Of a stretch of 64,000 nucleotides of DNA, positions 21,964 to 31,293 are shown in pieces. The stretch spans positions 1 through 64,000 of the forward strand of contig JASBRJ010000143.1 in the NCBI GenBank assembly GCA_030149525.1, in the 5' to 3' direction. A program made the translations under genes and the position numbers. This stretch comes from a bacterium (GTDB taxonomy: Bacteria; Vulcanimicrobiota; Xenobia; Xenobiales; JADMJV01). How positions within the stretch are numbered: the stretch's first letter is position 1; every line of letters begins with the position of its first letter. The notes below the pieces were generated by a model. It made no database searches, was not told the origin of the DNA, and saw nothing but the letters and a program-made list of their open reading frames with translations.

Positions 21964-23136
21964 AGCTTTCAGCACTTTGTCGGCCACAGTCTTACCGATA
22001 GACAAAGAAGCGGTAGCCGCAGGTGAAGGAGCGTTGAGGACATGGAGACTTCGAGGCCCTTCCACAAATCGAAAATCGTCTTCTAGAGTTCCATCGGAGC
22101 GTAGTGCTTGAGCCCGGATACCGCTGGGTGCCGGCAGAAGATGTTCCTCTTTCAGCTCCGGACAGAGGCGGTTCAGTGCCTTCACGAACGCCTTCTTCGA
22201 CCAGGAGCGATGCATCTCCTGAAGCCCCATCTTCCAGTGGCGCGAAGCCAACCTCAAAAAGCCCGAATAGCTCAAAGTCTCTAAGAGATCCAGCAGATTG
22301 AAATCGGCCTTCCCGTAGGCCTCTCTCCCCAAGGCGAGGACCGCATTCGGGCCAACTTCCAGCCCACCGTCGATCATCCGAGTCAAATGCACACCCAAAA
22401 ATGGAAACCGGGGATCGGGAACGGGATAGATGAGGTGGCGACAGAGATGCCGGGCCTCTTCTTTCACCCGAAAATACTCCCCTTTGAATGGAACTATCTT
22501 AAGCGGTACCGGGCTCCCAGCTCTCTCACAAACCCGATCGCATTGGAGACCTGCACAATTGATGACATAGTCCCCTCGAAGAGTCGCAAGCGTCGTTTCG
22601 ATTCGCAGAGGTCTTTCGTCCACGATTTCAACGACCTCGGCTCCTGTCATCAGACGACCGCCGAACTGCTCAGCAAGAGCCTGGCAAACGCCCCGATAAT
22701 CCACAATTCCGGCATCCTCAACATGCAGGGCTCCTATACCACGAGCATGCGGTTCCAACTCAGCCAGCTCGTCCACACCGATGCTTCGGCACACCACACC
22801 GTTCTCCACGCCTCGCTGCCTCAATGTCTGAAGCCTGGGAAGCTCGTCCCGACAGGTGGCCACAATCACCTTCCCACATACCTCATGGGACACTCCGAAC
22901 CGCCGGCAAAAGTCCAGCAGTAGACGCCTTCCCTCTCGACAGTTACGAGCCTTGGCCGAGCCCGGTAGATAGTAAATCCCAGAATGGATGACGCCGGAAT
23001 TTCTGCCTGTTTGGTGAAGACCTACGGCCTGTTCTTTCTCCACGACCGTTATCTCAAGCTTGGAGTCGGCCTCTCTCAGCTGAAAAGCTGTTGCCAAGCC
23101 CACAATTCCGGCCCCCACGATGATAATACTTTTCAT
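21955..23136 (-). CDS. lhgO: L-2-hydroxyglutarate oxidase
   Basis: A 393-residue FAD enzyme of the DAO family that oxidises L-2-hydroxyglutarate to 2-oxoglutarate. The N-terminal dinucleotide fold IIIVGAGIVGLATAFQL and EKEQAVGLHQTGRNSGVIHSGIYYLPGSAKARNCREG are the signature of the LhgO/L2HGDH family. Full family length, including the C-terminal NAPSPAATASLSIGKTVADKV. Its ATG overlaps the msrA stop (ATGA), so it is coupled to msrA. The two together suggest oxidative-damage and metabolite repair. Confidence 0.9.
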   Translation of the reverse strand: MKSIIIVGAGIVGLATAFQLREADSKLEITVVEKEQAVGLHQTGRNSGVIHSGIYYLPGSAKARNCREGRRLLLDFCRRFGVSHEVCGKVIVATCRDELPRLQTLRQRGVENGVVCRSIGVDELAELEPHARGIGALHVEDAGIVDYRGVCQALAEQFGGRLMTGAEVVEIVDERPLRIETTLATLRGDYVINCAGLQCDRVCERAGSPVPLKIVPFKGEYFRVKEEARHLCRHLIYPVPDPRFPFLGVHLTRMIDGGLEVGPNAVLALGREAYGKADFNLLDLLETLSYSGFLRLASRHWKMGLQEMHRSWSKKAFVKALNRLCPELKEEHLLPAPSGIRAQALRSDGTLEDDFRFVEGPRSLHVLNAPSPAATASLSIGKTVADKVLKALT

Positions 23137-23786
23137 TCTGACGTGGCTTTAGGAAAGACTGAACTCAACAACGAACCGAAGAACGATTTAGGCCGATTGA
23201 GAAGCAGATTCGAGACCTGAGAGGAAAAACCGAGTTCAGTGAGAGCCTCCGGGGTTGGACTCCAGAAGCCTGCGAGGGCGGCGTTCGCCCGGGCTGCAGC
23301 AGTGGAGTTGACCAACTCTTCTAGAGACGGATATCTCTGCTTTAGCTCACGAACGACTTCCCGACTGCGCCTCAGATAGTATTTCTGATGATAGTCTTCG
23401 GCCCAGGTAAATCCGTGATAGTCGGCAATTTCGCTCCGAACCTTTCTCTTCTTGTCTTCAATCTGGGGTAGAATCATCTCCACCGCCTGCCTCTGCTCTT
23501 GGTTATGCAGCAGAATGGCGGACATATACTGCCGCGCATAGGGTTTGCGAAAAGCATTGTGCCACTGGAAGAATTTCTCCAGAAGTTTGTGGTAAGAGAT
23601 CTCATTGGGATCGAAATCCAACTCTACGCATTCAGCGTGATCGCCCATATCGTAATATGTGGGGTGGAGCTTAGTCCCGGCGGCATAACCTACTCGCGTC
23701 CGATAAACCCCATCAAGACTCCCAAACTGGGCGTCCGGTCCCCAGAATCACCCCAGGGCAAAGGTCGCTGTCTGTAACTCTCTCAT
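23133..23786 (-). CDS. msrA: Peptide methionine sulfoxide reductase A, likely selenoprotein
   Basis: MsrA reduces methionine-S-sulfoxide in proteins. Read from the ATG at 23784-23786 the protein is MRELQTATFALG-(TGA)-FWGPDAQFG..., with TGA at 23748-23750 exactly where MsrA has the catalytic Cys of GCFWG. The rest is a normal MsrA (GYAAGT, GDHAECVELDFDP, FFQWHNAFRKPYARQYMSAIL, WAEDYHQKYY). A stem-loop follows the TGA at the distance expected of a bacterial SECIS, so residue 13 is read as selenocysteine. Reading from the internal ATG at 23648 would remove the active site. The C-terminal ~45 residues are an uncharacterised extension. No sel genes lie in the window. Confidence 0.85.
23717..23735 (-). 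promoter_or_regulatory. Candidate bacterial SECIS element in msrA
   Basis: On the mRNA strand GAC-G-CCCA pairs with TGGG-A-GTC around a GTT loop. The loop begins 21 nt after the TGA, within the 16-37 nt window described for bacterial SECIS elements, and has the expected guanine at its start. Confidence 0.65.
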
Positions 23787-23825
23787 ACTTTTTCCAACCT
23801 GCTCCGGGCGGTAAAGTTCCACGAC

Positions 23826-25838
23826 TTACGACGGTGAACTTACCTTAAGGACTCGATCTCGTGGATAAACCGACAAAACTTTGACCTTGACCAAGTCTCC
23901 AGGCGCTCGAGTAGCCCCACTCCCCTGGGGAACATCCACTTCCCGCAGAGACTCAGTTAACTGTAGGACGTAACGCTCGCCGTTCGCCGCGAGGATGACA
24001 GCCTCCACCTCCTGACCTCGCTTCTGCTTGAGCAGTTTATGAAGAAAATAACTCTTGCGATTTCTCTCCATTTTCTCGGCCTGACTCACGGGAGTGCTGG
24101 TGATGGTGAGAATTTCTTCGAGATTCTCCTTGCTGTAGAGTGTGGCACCGGTCTGCAAATGGTGTTTTATCTGACGCTGAAGAATGAGATCCCGATAGCG
24201 ACGAATGGGGGACGTCGCTTGAACATAGCAATTCAGACCGAGACCGGAATGCCGGATGGGCTCCAAGCCCTGGGAGCTTCGAGAAAAACTCTTGCGGGCC
24301 TCATAGAGATGATGGGGCTTCCACTCAGGCCGTTTCTCAATGGGCGGATCCGGATCTTTCTGCCCCCGATAGATGGCCGGCAGATCGTTCTTAGCCAGAT
24401 ACTCGGCCGCGATTCGATTGGCAAGAATCATCAACTCGCTGACGATGGTTTGGGAGGCGGAGTCTCGCCCGTCGGGCACCAGGCGTATCTTGCCTTCGTC
24501 GAGTTCGACATCCATTCTCGGAAAGGGCAAATTCACCGCGCCGTTCGCCTCCCGCTGGGCTTTCAACTTTTCGCCAATCCGGGCAAAAGTCGCCCAATAC
24601 TCTTCCCCCTGAGCCACCCACTCGTCGGTGGTCGTGTAGTCGAGTCGCTCAGCGACCTGAATGATGGACGTCTGCATCCTGGCCGATAGAAGTTTTCCCT
24701 GCTCGTCGATTCGGGCGATGAAAGAGAATGCCGGACGCCTCTCCCCGGCCTTTAAGCTCAGAGCGTCGTCGGAAAGAGAAGAGGGTATCATGCGAATTTT
24801 CAGGTCCGGTAGGTAGACGGACGTCCCCCGATAGCGAATCTCCTCCTCAAGAGAAGTCAATTCCGGACGAACCAGAGCTGAGGCGTCGGCGATGTGGATG
24901 GCCAACTCGTAACCTTCATCGGCGGTTCGCCAGGCCAAAGCATCATCGATTTCCGTGGTATCGGGATCGTCGATAGAGTGACAAGGCCAGTCGGTCACAT
25001 CTACCCGCTCGGGCTCAGCCAGAACCTTCTCCAGAAATCCGGCCGCTTGCTCGGCCTGGGCAAGAACCTCATCGCTGAAATGTTGGGGAGTTTGGTTGGC
25101 CAAGATCTCTACATTCTCGTCGGCGGTCCACTCTCCAAGGCGCACCATGAACTGAAAAGCGGTGTCCAGGCTCTTACCGTCGAGCTCTTTAAGATAACGG
25201 GCGACATGCTGGAAGTGGGACGATTCTTCGCCAAAGACGGCCGCATCACGAATCCGCTTTTTCCATTCCTCAATGACCTCCTGATGAGGTCCTTCAATTG
25301 GTGGATTCTTACGCTCCCAAACCGACCGTAACCACTCTTTCACAGAAGCTCGCTCGGCTTCCCTTTGGGCCTCTACCTGCTCACGTTGGATGGCTTCAGC
25401 CACCTGCTCTTCAGTCCGCGTGACAAAATTATCGCCTTTACGGGAGAAGCGATATCTATCGTTGATAAGCGCTCGGTAGAGGATAGACTTTTCCCACAAG
25501 CCCACCTCAGGGAAAAGGTAGCCTGCCAACTCGTCGAGAGTCCATTCGCGGTCAGGTCCCTCTTCGGCCAGAAGTTCCCAGAGTTCCTCGGTGTCCAGAA
25601 CATCTGATTCAGAGTTCTTCCTATTCTCTACCGACTCCAGGTGAGCCAGGACATCCTCTCTGACGCTGGTGGGCACAAGGGGGCTCTTGTGGGAGAACAA
25701 CACCTTCTTGGTAGCAAGACTGTCTTTCTTGCCAGCCGAGGTCATGATGGGGATCTTATTCTTGTTGACCGGGCCCAGACAAAAACCCAGAGCGAGTTCT
25801 TTACCTTGGAAATACTCAACAACACTTGCCGGTTCCAT
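23826..25838 (-). CDS. RNase II/R-family exoribonuclease
   Basis: About 670 residues with a complete RNB catalytic domain. SIDDPDTTEIDDALAW holds the metal-binding aspartates, YRGTSVYLPDLKIRMIPSSLSDDALSL and YVQATSPIRRYRDLILQRQI are typical RNB blocks, and a short S1-like barrel closes the C-terminus (PGDLVKVKVLSVYPRDRVLKVS). The N-terminal ~250 residues are unusual and lack a clear cold-shock domain. It would degrade RNA 3' to 5'. The start is ATG at 25838 or GTG at 25862, both weakly supported. Divergent from the inositol phosphatase gene. Confidence 0.88.
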   Translation of the reverse strand: MEPASVVEYFQGKELALGFCLGPVNKNKIPIMTSAGKKDSLATKKVLFSHKSPLVPTSVREDVLAHLESVENRKNSESDVLDTEELWELLAEEGPDREWTLDELAGYLFPEVGLWEKSILYRALINDRYRFSRKGDNFVTRTEEQVAEAIQREQVEAQREAERASVKEWLRSVWERKNPPIEGPHQEVIEEWKKRIRDAAVFGEESSHFQHVARYLKELDGKSLDTAFQFMVRLGEWTADENVEILANQTPQHFSDEVLAQAEQAAGFLEKVLAEPERVDVTDWPCHSIDDPDTTEIDDALAWRTADEGYELAIHIADASALVRPELTSLEEEIRYRGTSVYLPDLKIRMIPSSLSDDALSLKAGERRPAFSFIARIDEQGKLLSARMQTSIIQVAERLDYTTTDEWVAQGEEYWATFARIGEKLKAQREANGAVNLPFPRMDVELDEGKIRLVPDGRDSASQTIVSELMILANRIAAEYLAKNDLPAIYRGQKDPDPPIEKRPEWKPHHLYEARKSFSRSSQGLEPIRHSGLGLNCYVQATSPIRRYRDLILQRQIKHHLQTGATLYSKENLEEILTITSTPVSQAEKMERNRKSYFLHKLLKQKRGQEVEAVILAANGERYVLQLTESLREVDVPQGSGATRAPGDLVKVKVLSVYPRDRVLKVSSPS

Positions 25839-25911
25839 AACCACCGCGTTCGCCAGGAACACTCTCGGGCCTCTCGGAAGGCCAAGCCGTTACCAAGACG
25901 AAGGCGACTCA

Positions 25912-26688
25912 ATGACGGAGCGTGCTCTGCGCCGACTGAACAGCGCTAAAAAAGCAGCTAAAGCTGCGGGGGCGATTATTAAGAACCGGTTCGGTACCGA
26001 CTTTGAGGTCGAATATAAAGGATTCAAAGATCCGGTCACCGACGTCGACCGCCTTTGTGAGGACACGATCAAGAGTATCCTCACCTCCGAACATCCCGAT
26101 ATCGCCTTCTGGGGCGAAGAGACGGGAAACGCGAGGCCCTCGGCAGACACAACCTGGATTGTAGATCCCCTCGATGGGACCAAGAATTTCGTCCACGGGT
26201 ACCCTTTTGTCGCTGTTTCTATCGCTCTGGTGGAGAGGGACGTTCCTAGATTAGGCGTTGTCTACGACCCGGTTCGAGAAGAGATGTTCCACGCTGTCGA
26301 GGGCGAGGGTGCTTTTCTCAACGAGCGGCCGATAACCGTGAGTGAAAATAATAAGATGAGTGACGCGCTGGTGGTCACGACACTCAGTAATTATCCTCCC
26401 CACCAGGGTCAATTGATTCTTATGGCTTGCGAATATTGTCAGGGTGTGCGGCGCGGGGGAGCCAGTGCTCTCGATATCTGCCAGGTCGCCGCCGGTCGCT
26501 TAGACGCCGTTTGGGAATGGTTTTTGAAGCCGTGGGACGTTGCCGCCGGGGCGATTATTGTTCAAGAGGCCCAGGGCACGGTCACCCAACCGGACGGCTC
26601 ACCTTTCGATCTGTATCAGGGCTGTCTTCTGGCGACTAACACCAATCTTCATGCTGATTTTCATCGCATGCTCAATTCTGTTCAGTAA
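25912..26688 (+). CDS. Inositol-monophosphatase-family phosphatase
   Basis: A 258-residue Mg-dependent phosphatase of the IMPase/FBPase fold. Metal-site motifs: DPVTDVDRLCE, WGEETGN, WIVDPLDGTKNFVHGYPFVAVSIAL (DPxDGTxNF) and WEWFLKPWDVAAGAIIVQEAQG (WDxAAG). The substrate may be inositol phosphate or related sugar phosphates; SuhB-type roles are possible. GAAGG precedes the ATG at 25912; the upstream extension of the frame is antisense to the exoribonuclease. The 3' end overlaps the kinase gene by seven bases, tail to tail. Confidence 0.9.
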   Translation: MTERALRRLNSAKKAAKAAGAIIKNRFGTDFEVEYKGFKDPVTDVDRLCEDTIKSILTSEHPDIAFWGEETGNARPSADTTWIVDPLDGTKNFVHGYPFVAVSIALVERDVPRLGVVYDPVREEMFHAVEGEGAFLNERPITVSENNKMSDALVVTTLSNYPPHQGQLILMACEYCQGVRRGGASALDICQVAAGRLDAVWEWFLKPWDVAAGAIIVQEAQGTVTQPDGSPFDLYQGCLLATNTNLHADFHRMLNSVQ

Positions 26689-28340
26689 GACCGCGGTAGG
26701 TTCTCCAGCACTTCGATAATCTTGTCGATGTCCCGAATCCGCTGGGTCGGGTCCTTTTGGATCAGGCCACTTACCAACTCGTTGAGAGCGGGGTCGAGAT
26801 CGGAACGAAATTCCTTGAGTTGATAGGGCTTATTTTGAAGGTGGGCCAACATTACGGACATGGGGTCTTCCCCCACCTCGAACGGTATCCGTCCGGTGAG
26901 CAGTTCAAACGCCATGATTCCCAAGGAGTAAAGATCGGAAGCCCCGTCGATGGCACCGCCGGAAATTTGCTCAGGGCTCATGTAGATCGGTGTTCCGAAG
27001 GCGTCTCCGGTGCGGGTGAGATCATGACCTGGCTTATTGGCTTTAGCCAGACCAAAATCCATGAGTTTGACCACGTCGGTAGGGGTGATCATAACGTTGG
27101 ACGGCTTGAGATCACGATGGATGATCCCCTTGGCATGTGCGGCTTTCAGAGCCTTGAGAATGGGAATAAAGATGTGGACGAATCGAGCCTGGCTCAGAGG
27201 CTTCTTGCAAGCCTGCTTAAGAGTTTGCCCTTCGATCAATTCCTGAACCATGAAAAGAAGCGGACCTTGTTCTCCCCAGTCGATCAACTTTACAGTGTTA
27301 GAATTGTTGAGGCTGGCGCACACTTCAACCTCACGGTGAAAACGCGCTCGATACTCGTCTGACTCGGCCAATTCTTCGTCGATCACCTTGACTGCCACGG
27401 CGTCGTCGAGATCGAGGGTGCTTTCCGGTAGTCCACGGTACACCTTACTCATTCCACCCCGACCGATTCGAGCTGTCAGGTAATAGCCACCCATCACCTT
27501 CTTCAAAAGAGGATCGGTATCGGTGATAACCGATTCCAACATCTCTTTGCGCTTCCACAGCTCTTTCTGTTTACGATGAGCCTGATACCGAGGAATGAAA
27601 AAGGCTGGAAAACTGAGTAAGACCCCCAGAATCACGAGATCGTAAAAAATGGCGAGCGGCGTACGGTATCGATGAAGGACTTTGATCTGTTCCCACCTGT
27701 TTTCCCAGCCCTCCAAAGGCTCCAGATCGATTTGTCCTAGATTGGCGATATCGCTACCCGGTTTAGCCAAAGAATTGAGAGGAATCTCTCGACGCCACGG
27801 CGCGTAGCCATCGCGCTCCAGGAGGAGGTTGACCAACAGAAACTTTCCCTGGCTCAGGTCGTACTTATCCGCCACCGTGAGGTGAGGGAAGCGTCCTAGA
27901 TACTGTGGCTTCATTCCCTGACTTGAGATTTGCTCTAAGCTGAGCCTGGCGTCGGGTGGATAGCTGTCGAATTTTACAAGAACTTGTTCTCGGTAGAGCA
28001 GAGTCGGGCTCAATTCAAATTTTCGCCCGGACTTATCAGCAAGGATACTTTGGTTGAGAAATCTCGCTTGGCGCGCGTATCCGGGCGCTTGAAAAATCAG
28101 GCGCAGACTCCCTTCCTGATTGAAGTCGGCCTTAAAGACTGTGAATTCCTGGGTCGACTTCACCGTACGGGGAGTTCCTCCACTGGAGTTGATGAGAATC
28201 TCCGCCGCAGGCACCGATGGGGCTAAAACCTCTCGGGATTCCTGGGCCAGGGTCAAAGAGGTTAAAAGGAACAGCAAACAGGACCCGATAAGAATCCGGC
28301 CTTCAAGAATCGTTGCCTTTATTAGGGGGGTATTCCTCAA
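26682..28340 (-). CDS. Membrane Ser/Thr protein kinase with exported N-terminal domain
   Basis: A 552-residue protein with reversed topology for this class: signal sequence or anchor (1-32), exported part with a PEGA-like region (~105-200), one membrane segment (~227-248) and a cytoplasmic kinase domain at the C-terminus (~285-545). Kinase motifs: GRGGMSKVY, VAVKVI, HRDLKPSN, MDFGLA and YMSPEQ. Most bacterial Hanks-type kinases place the kinase first, so a signal read outside could be passed inward here. The start is probably TTG; an ATG is lacking. Next to the pilus operon on the same strand. Confidence 0.88.
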   Translation of the reverse strand: MRNTPLIKATILEGRILIGSCLLFLLTSLTLAQESREVLAPSVPAAEILINSSGGTPRTVKSTQEFTVFKADFNQEGSLRLIFQAPGYARQARFLNQSILADKSGRKFELSPTLLYREQVLVKFDSYPPDARLSLEQISSQGMKPQYLGRFPHLTVADKYDLSQGKFLLVNLLLERDGYAPWRREIPLNSLAKPGSDIANLGQIDLEPLEGWENRWEQIKVLHRYRTPLAIFYDLVILGVLLSFPAFFIPRYQAHRKQKELWKRKEMLESVITDTDPLLKKVMGGYYLTARIGRGGMSKVYRGLPESTLDLDDAVAVKVIDEELAESDEYRARFHREVEVCASLNNSNTVKLIDWGEQGPLLFMVQELIEGQTLKQACKKPLSQARFVHIFIPILKALKAAHAKGIIHRDLKPSNVMITPTDVVKLMDFGLAKANKPGHDLTRTGDAFGTPIYMSPEQISGGAIDGASDLYSLGIMAFELLTGRIPFEVGEDPMSVMLAHLQNKPYQLKEFRSDLDPALNELVSGLIQKDPTQRIRDIDKIIEVLENLPRSY

Positions 28341-28392
28341 ATCGGCATAAGACCGACAGCCCGAGAGGACAAATAGAAGCGAAAGAACGTCC

Positions 28393-29055
28393 CTAGAACG
28401 AGTTTCTCAATGTGTAGAATCGATCTATGGTGAACTCCGCAAAACGTTCGGATGTGGAAAGCGGTCTCCTTACTTTTAGTCGCAACATGAGAGGTTGCGA
28501 CTGGAATAGCGTCTTCTGATCCTTTCGGTCCGAAATCCAAAATTCTTCGACGTAGGGAGAAAGTTTTCTAATTTTGCCGGTATTGGAGTTGAAAACATTC
28601 ATCAACTCCGTATCGGTGGGGAGATACGGTCGAGTATCAACCAGTTCGTCAGAGTATTTCGGAGATGTCTTTGGAGTAGCGTCAGACTCCTGAGAGTAGT
28701 AGCCTCGATAAAGTGAACCTTTCGTCTTATCAAAGCCATAAACAACCTGTTCTTTGTTCCAGGTCACGTCGCTGTTGTTGTTCCACCCCTGGAGACGAGT
28801 CAAGGCCAGCACATAAGCGTCGCTGTTATCCACAGCGGCCATCGCCTTGGCGGAAGTCTTATTGAGATCCCGTTCGAGGATCTTCAGAACAACCATAGCG
28901 CTTTGTTGAATATCGACCCTCAGTCGGGAGTCTTCAGTGCGTTTACTCGCCATGATGAAGACTTGAGCCAGAAGGGTCAAGAACATGAGGCCGACCACGC
29001 TGAAGATCATGACCTCTACGACAGTAAAACCCCTATGTTTTTTAATCTTGGTCAT
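28393..29055 (-). CDS. Type IV pilin-like minor pseudopilin (PilW/GspJ-like)
   Basis: A 220-residue protein with a prepilin leader: basic MTKIKKHRG, cleavage before FTVVEVM with Glu+5, then a hydrophobic helix (MIFSVVGLMFLTLLAQVFIM). The remainder is a soluble pseudopilin head. It should be cut and methylated by the prepilin peptidase and join a type IV pilus or type II secretion pseudopilus tip. The start overlaps the upstream pseudopilin stop (ATGA). Size fits PilW/GspJ better than GspH; assignment to one system is not possible. Confidence 0.8.
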   Translation of the reverse strand: MTKIKKHRGFTVVEVMIFSVVGLMFLTLLAQVFIMASKRTEDSRLRVDIQQSAMVVLKILERDLNKTSAKAMAAVDNSDAYVLALTRLQGWNNNSDVTWNKEQVVYGFDKTKGSLYRGYYSQESDATPKTSPKYSDELVDTRPYLPTDTELMNVFNSNTGKIRKLSPYVEEFWISDRKDQKTLFQSQPLMLRLKVRRPLSTSERFAEFTIDRFYTLRNSF

Positions 29056-29456
29056 CGGGACAATGAGTGGATGTAGGTCTCGTGGACTTCCTTCTTGCTA
29101 GAAGGTCCCACTCGATAAGAAATTTCCACCTTCACTCCTCTCACTATGAGCGGGTCGGTCCCACTCACATCGTATATGGTCACTTGAGGACTGTATGTAA
29201 TCCCGTCCACCTTTTTCAAGTCGAAGGGGACTCCGGACTTCGTATAAGGACCGCTATTGAGTTGGTCAAAAGGTGTCATCCGCAGTTCTTCAATTATCGA
29301 TTTCGCCAACATATCTGCCTGAAGTTGCGTTTCACTTCGTTTCACAGAAAGATAGGCTCCAGGAAAAAGGTTGATAATGGCCAGAACCGTTAGGGAAATG
29401 AACAGGGTTGAGAAGATGGTCTCAACCAATGTGAATCCACGAGAATTCCTACCCAT
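29052..29456 (-). CDS. Prepilin-type pseudopilin (PilV/GspI-like)
   Basis: A 134-residue protein with leader MGRNSRG, then FTLVETIFSTLFISLTVLAIINLFPGAYL, a textbook class III leader with Glu+5. The soluble head is short. The ATG at 29456 has GGAG upstream and overlaps the end of the preceding gene by eight bases; the longer frame is antisense-free but lies inside that gene. A minor pilin in the same operon as the PilC/GspF protein. Confidence 0.8.
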   Translation of the reverse strand: MGRNSRGFTLVETIFSTLFISLTVLAIINLFPGAYLSVKRSETQLQADMLAKSIIEELRMTPFDQLNSGPYTKSGVPFDLKKVDGITYSPQVTIYDVSGTDPLIVRGVKVEISYRVGPSSKKEVHETYIHSLSR

Positions 29457-31284
29457 CGACAAGCTCCGTCCAGTCGGCCCAGTACAACACTTGCATTCGG
29501 TCACTGTGTTTGTTGTAGAACTCCGACAAATCGAGGCTGAACTCAAAAGGTGTTGTGGATGGGTCACTGGGATTTGAGCCTCCCCCGGTGTAGTCCGCAG
29601 CAGCCTTAGAAATCCAGTAGCCCGGTGTGGACATCAGATAAACCCGACGAGCTTCCGACTTTATGGTATCTCTCTCCACGGCAGTGACGGTCTTCCCGTC
29701 GGCCAGCATCTGTGCTTCGATATTGGCCAGAGCCACGCTCTCCGCCTCGGCGACAGAGTTCACCGGCTGTCCAAACATCTTCATCCCTACGGAACTCCCA
29801 TCGATAACAAAGGGATCAGGACCTGTTGTTTCCTGCGGGATAGGGTTCCCGGGGACCATTTTCCCATATCCGGTCGATGAACCGGCGTAGGCAAACTTGA
29901 AAAGATAGTCAGGTTCGCTAGGACCTGTGTTCGGGTTGCGATAATTCTCGATATTGCTTTGCAACTGACTCATATCGGCCTGGACTTCGATGGGATAACC
30001 GTAGGCCGTTGTTGCGTCAGGTTCTATATTCGTGGGGATCTCGAACGACACCTGACTATCGATGTCGATAACGGCCTTCGACACGTCTTCATACACTTCT
30101 GTATCCTTAAATTCGACGTCACTAGAGTCACCGGCAGCAACGAACACGCCGGCGAGGCGCAAATACTCTGCCTTCAGGTTGCCACGAGTGTAGATTAGAC
30201 CTGCGAAGCTCGCTTTCTCAGCGCTCGATCCCTGCAAACTGATGTTTCCATCCGCGACGATGGCTGCCTGGTTATCTGACTTGGCTTCTCCGTCGCCAAA
30301 GATGGTGATGTTGCCGGTGGAGACCAGAGCCCCACGTCCACTGACTCCGCCCGCCGAGACGGTCAAATCGCCGTCCACGTAGAGAACGCCACCATCGAGA
30401 TAGACTCCGTTATCGACCGTCAAGTCTCCATAGGACTTGTTGTAACCTTGGATCTCCAACTTACCGGCGCCTGAATTGACGGTTTGCATGCCCGGCTTAC
30501 CTTCAGGGTCGTAGTCGGAGGCACGCGTCTGGGGCAGAACCTCTTTCTGGGCGTCGGTCCGGATCTCGCCCAAGACCGATGTATCGTTTTCAATGGTGAC
30601 ACCTGAAGACGACTGCAGGTCTCCGTAGATTTTATTTTCCCCAGACAAGACGACTGCCGAGTCACCAGCCTTGGAATTACTTACCAGGTGGCCCGGTTGG
30701 AGGTCATCTTCATGGATGGGATAGTTCAGGTCGTATTGCACATTGGAGCGCACCGACGCAACAACGAGGCCTCCAGTAGACTTAATCTGGCCCTCCGCCG
30801 CGACGGAGAAGGGAAATTTGGGAACCGTGATGATCGCCTCTACGGTGCAAAAGGAGTTCTTGACTTTCCCTTTGGCGACTAGATGAAAACTCTCTCCGGG
30901 TACGAGCCGATTGCCGCCTCCGTAGACCGAGCCTTCCGTCCGGTTATTGGTGGAAACTGGGACGCCTTCCGCAGTAGCCGTGCTCTCGTCGAAAGTGAGA
31001 ACGCCTTCGCTCCCTGCAGGCAAAGAGTCCAGGCTGACTCGAACAGTCTTTTCACTAGCCGTTCCGAAACGCCCAAAATCCTGATCTTTATAGATAGAAT
31101 CCACTGCCCGTGCCAGGGTGGCTTCCGCCAAATGCTTGGCCTTAGAATTGTTAGAATTCTTGAAACTGAGATTGAGATGATTGAATGCGATAGCGACCAC
31201 CGTGAAGGCCAGTGTCATCATCATCGCTACCACCATCATCACGGTGGCGAGGCTCGCGCCAAGTTTTCGCCGTTGAGACAGCAT
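29449..31284 (-). CDS. PilX-like membrane-anchored protein with polymer-like repeats
   Basis: A 611-residue protein. The N-terminus (RRKLGASLATVMMVVAMMMTLAFTVVAIAFNHLNLSF) resembles PilX-type minor pilins. Residues ~190-400 hold short beta repeats (NKIYGDLQSSSGVTIENDTSVLGEI; YGDLTVDNGVYLDGGVLYVDGDLTVSAGGVSGRGALVSTGNITIFGDG), the pattern of a right-handed beta helix, similar to bactofilin-like and DUF2345-type passenger regions. The rest is unknown. It lies between pilC-like and minor pseudopilin genes, so it is probably a large tip or anchor subunit. Confidence 0.7.
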   Translation of the reverse strand: MLSQRRKLGASLATVMMVVAMMMTLAFTVVAIAFNHLNLSFKNSNNSKAKHLAEATLARAVDSIYKDQDFGRFGTASEKTVRVSLDSLPAGSEGVLTFDESTATAEGVPVSTNNRTEGSVYGGGNRLVPGESFHLVAKGKVKNSFCTVEAIITVPKFPFSVAAEGQIKSTGGLVVASVRSNVQYDLNYPIHEDDLQPGHLVSNSKAGDSAVVLSGENKIYGDLQSSSGVTIENDTSVLGEIRTDAQKEVLPQTRASDYDPEGKPGMQTVNSGAGKLEIQGYNKSYGDLTVDNGVYLDGGVLYVDGDLTVSAGGVSGRGALVSTGNITIFGDGEAKSDNQAAIVADGNISLQGSSAEKASFAGLIYTRGNLKAEYLRLAGVFVAAGDSSDVEFKDTEVYEDVSKAVIDIDSQVSFEIPTNIEPDATTAYGYPIEVQADMSQLQSNIENYRNPNTGPSEPDYLFKFAYAGSSTGYGKMVPGNPIPQETTGPDPFVIDGSSVGMKMFGQPVNSVAEAESVALANIEAQMLADGKTVTAVERDTIKSEARRVYLMSTPGYWISKAAADYTGGGSNPSDPSTTPFEFSLDLSEFYNKHSDRMQVLYWADWTELVDG

Positions 31285-31293
31285 AGATTCTCC

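Noticed and set aside
23133-23648. msrA as a truncated or broken gene starting at an internal ATG
   Set aside because: The homologous reading continues upstream to a proper ATG with a single TGA exactly at the catalytic Cys, and a SECIS-like stem follows; random decay would not be expected to hit that one codon alone.
25669-25911. N-terminal extension of the inositol-phosphatase-family gene
   Set aside because: The extra 81 codons are antisense to the exoribonuclease and show no family similarity; ATG 25912 has a ribosome binding site and starts the normal N-terminus.
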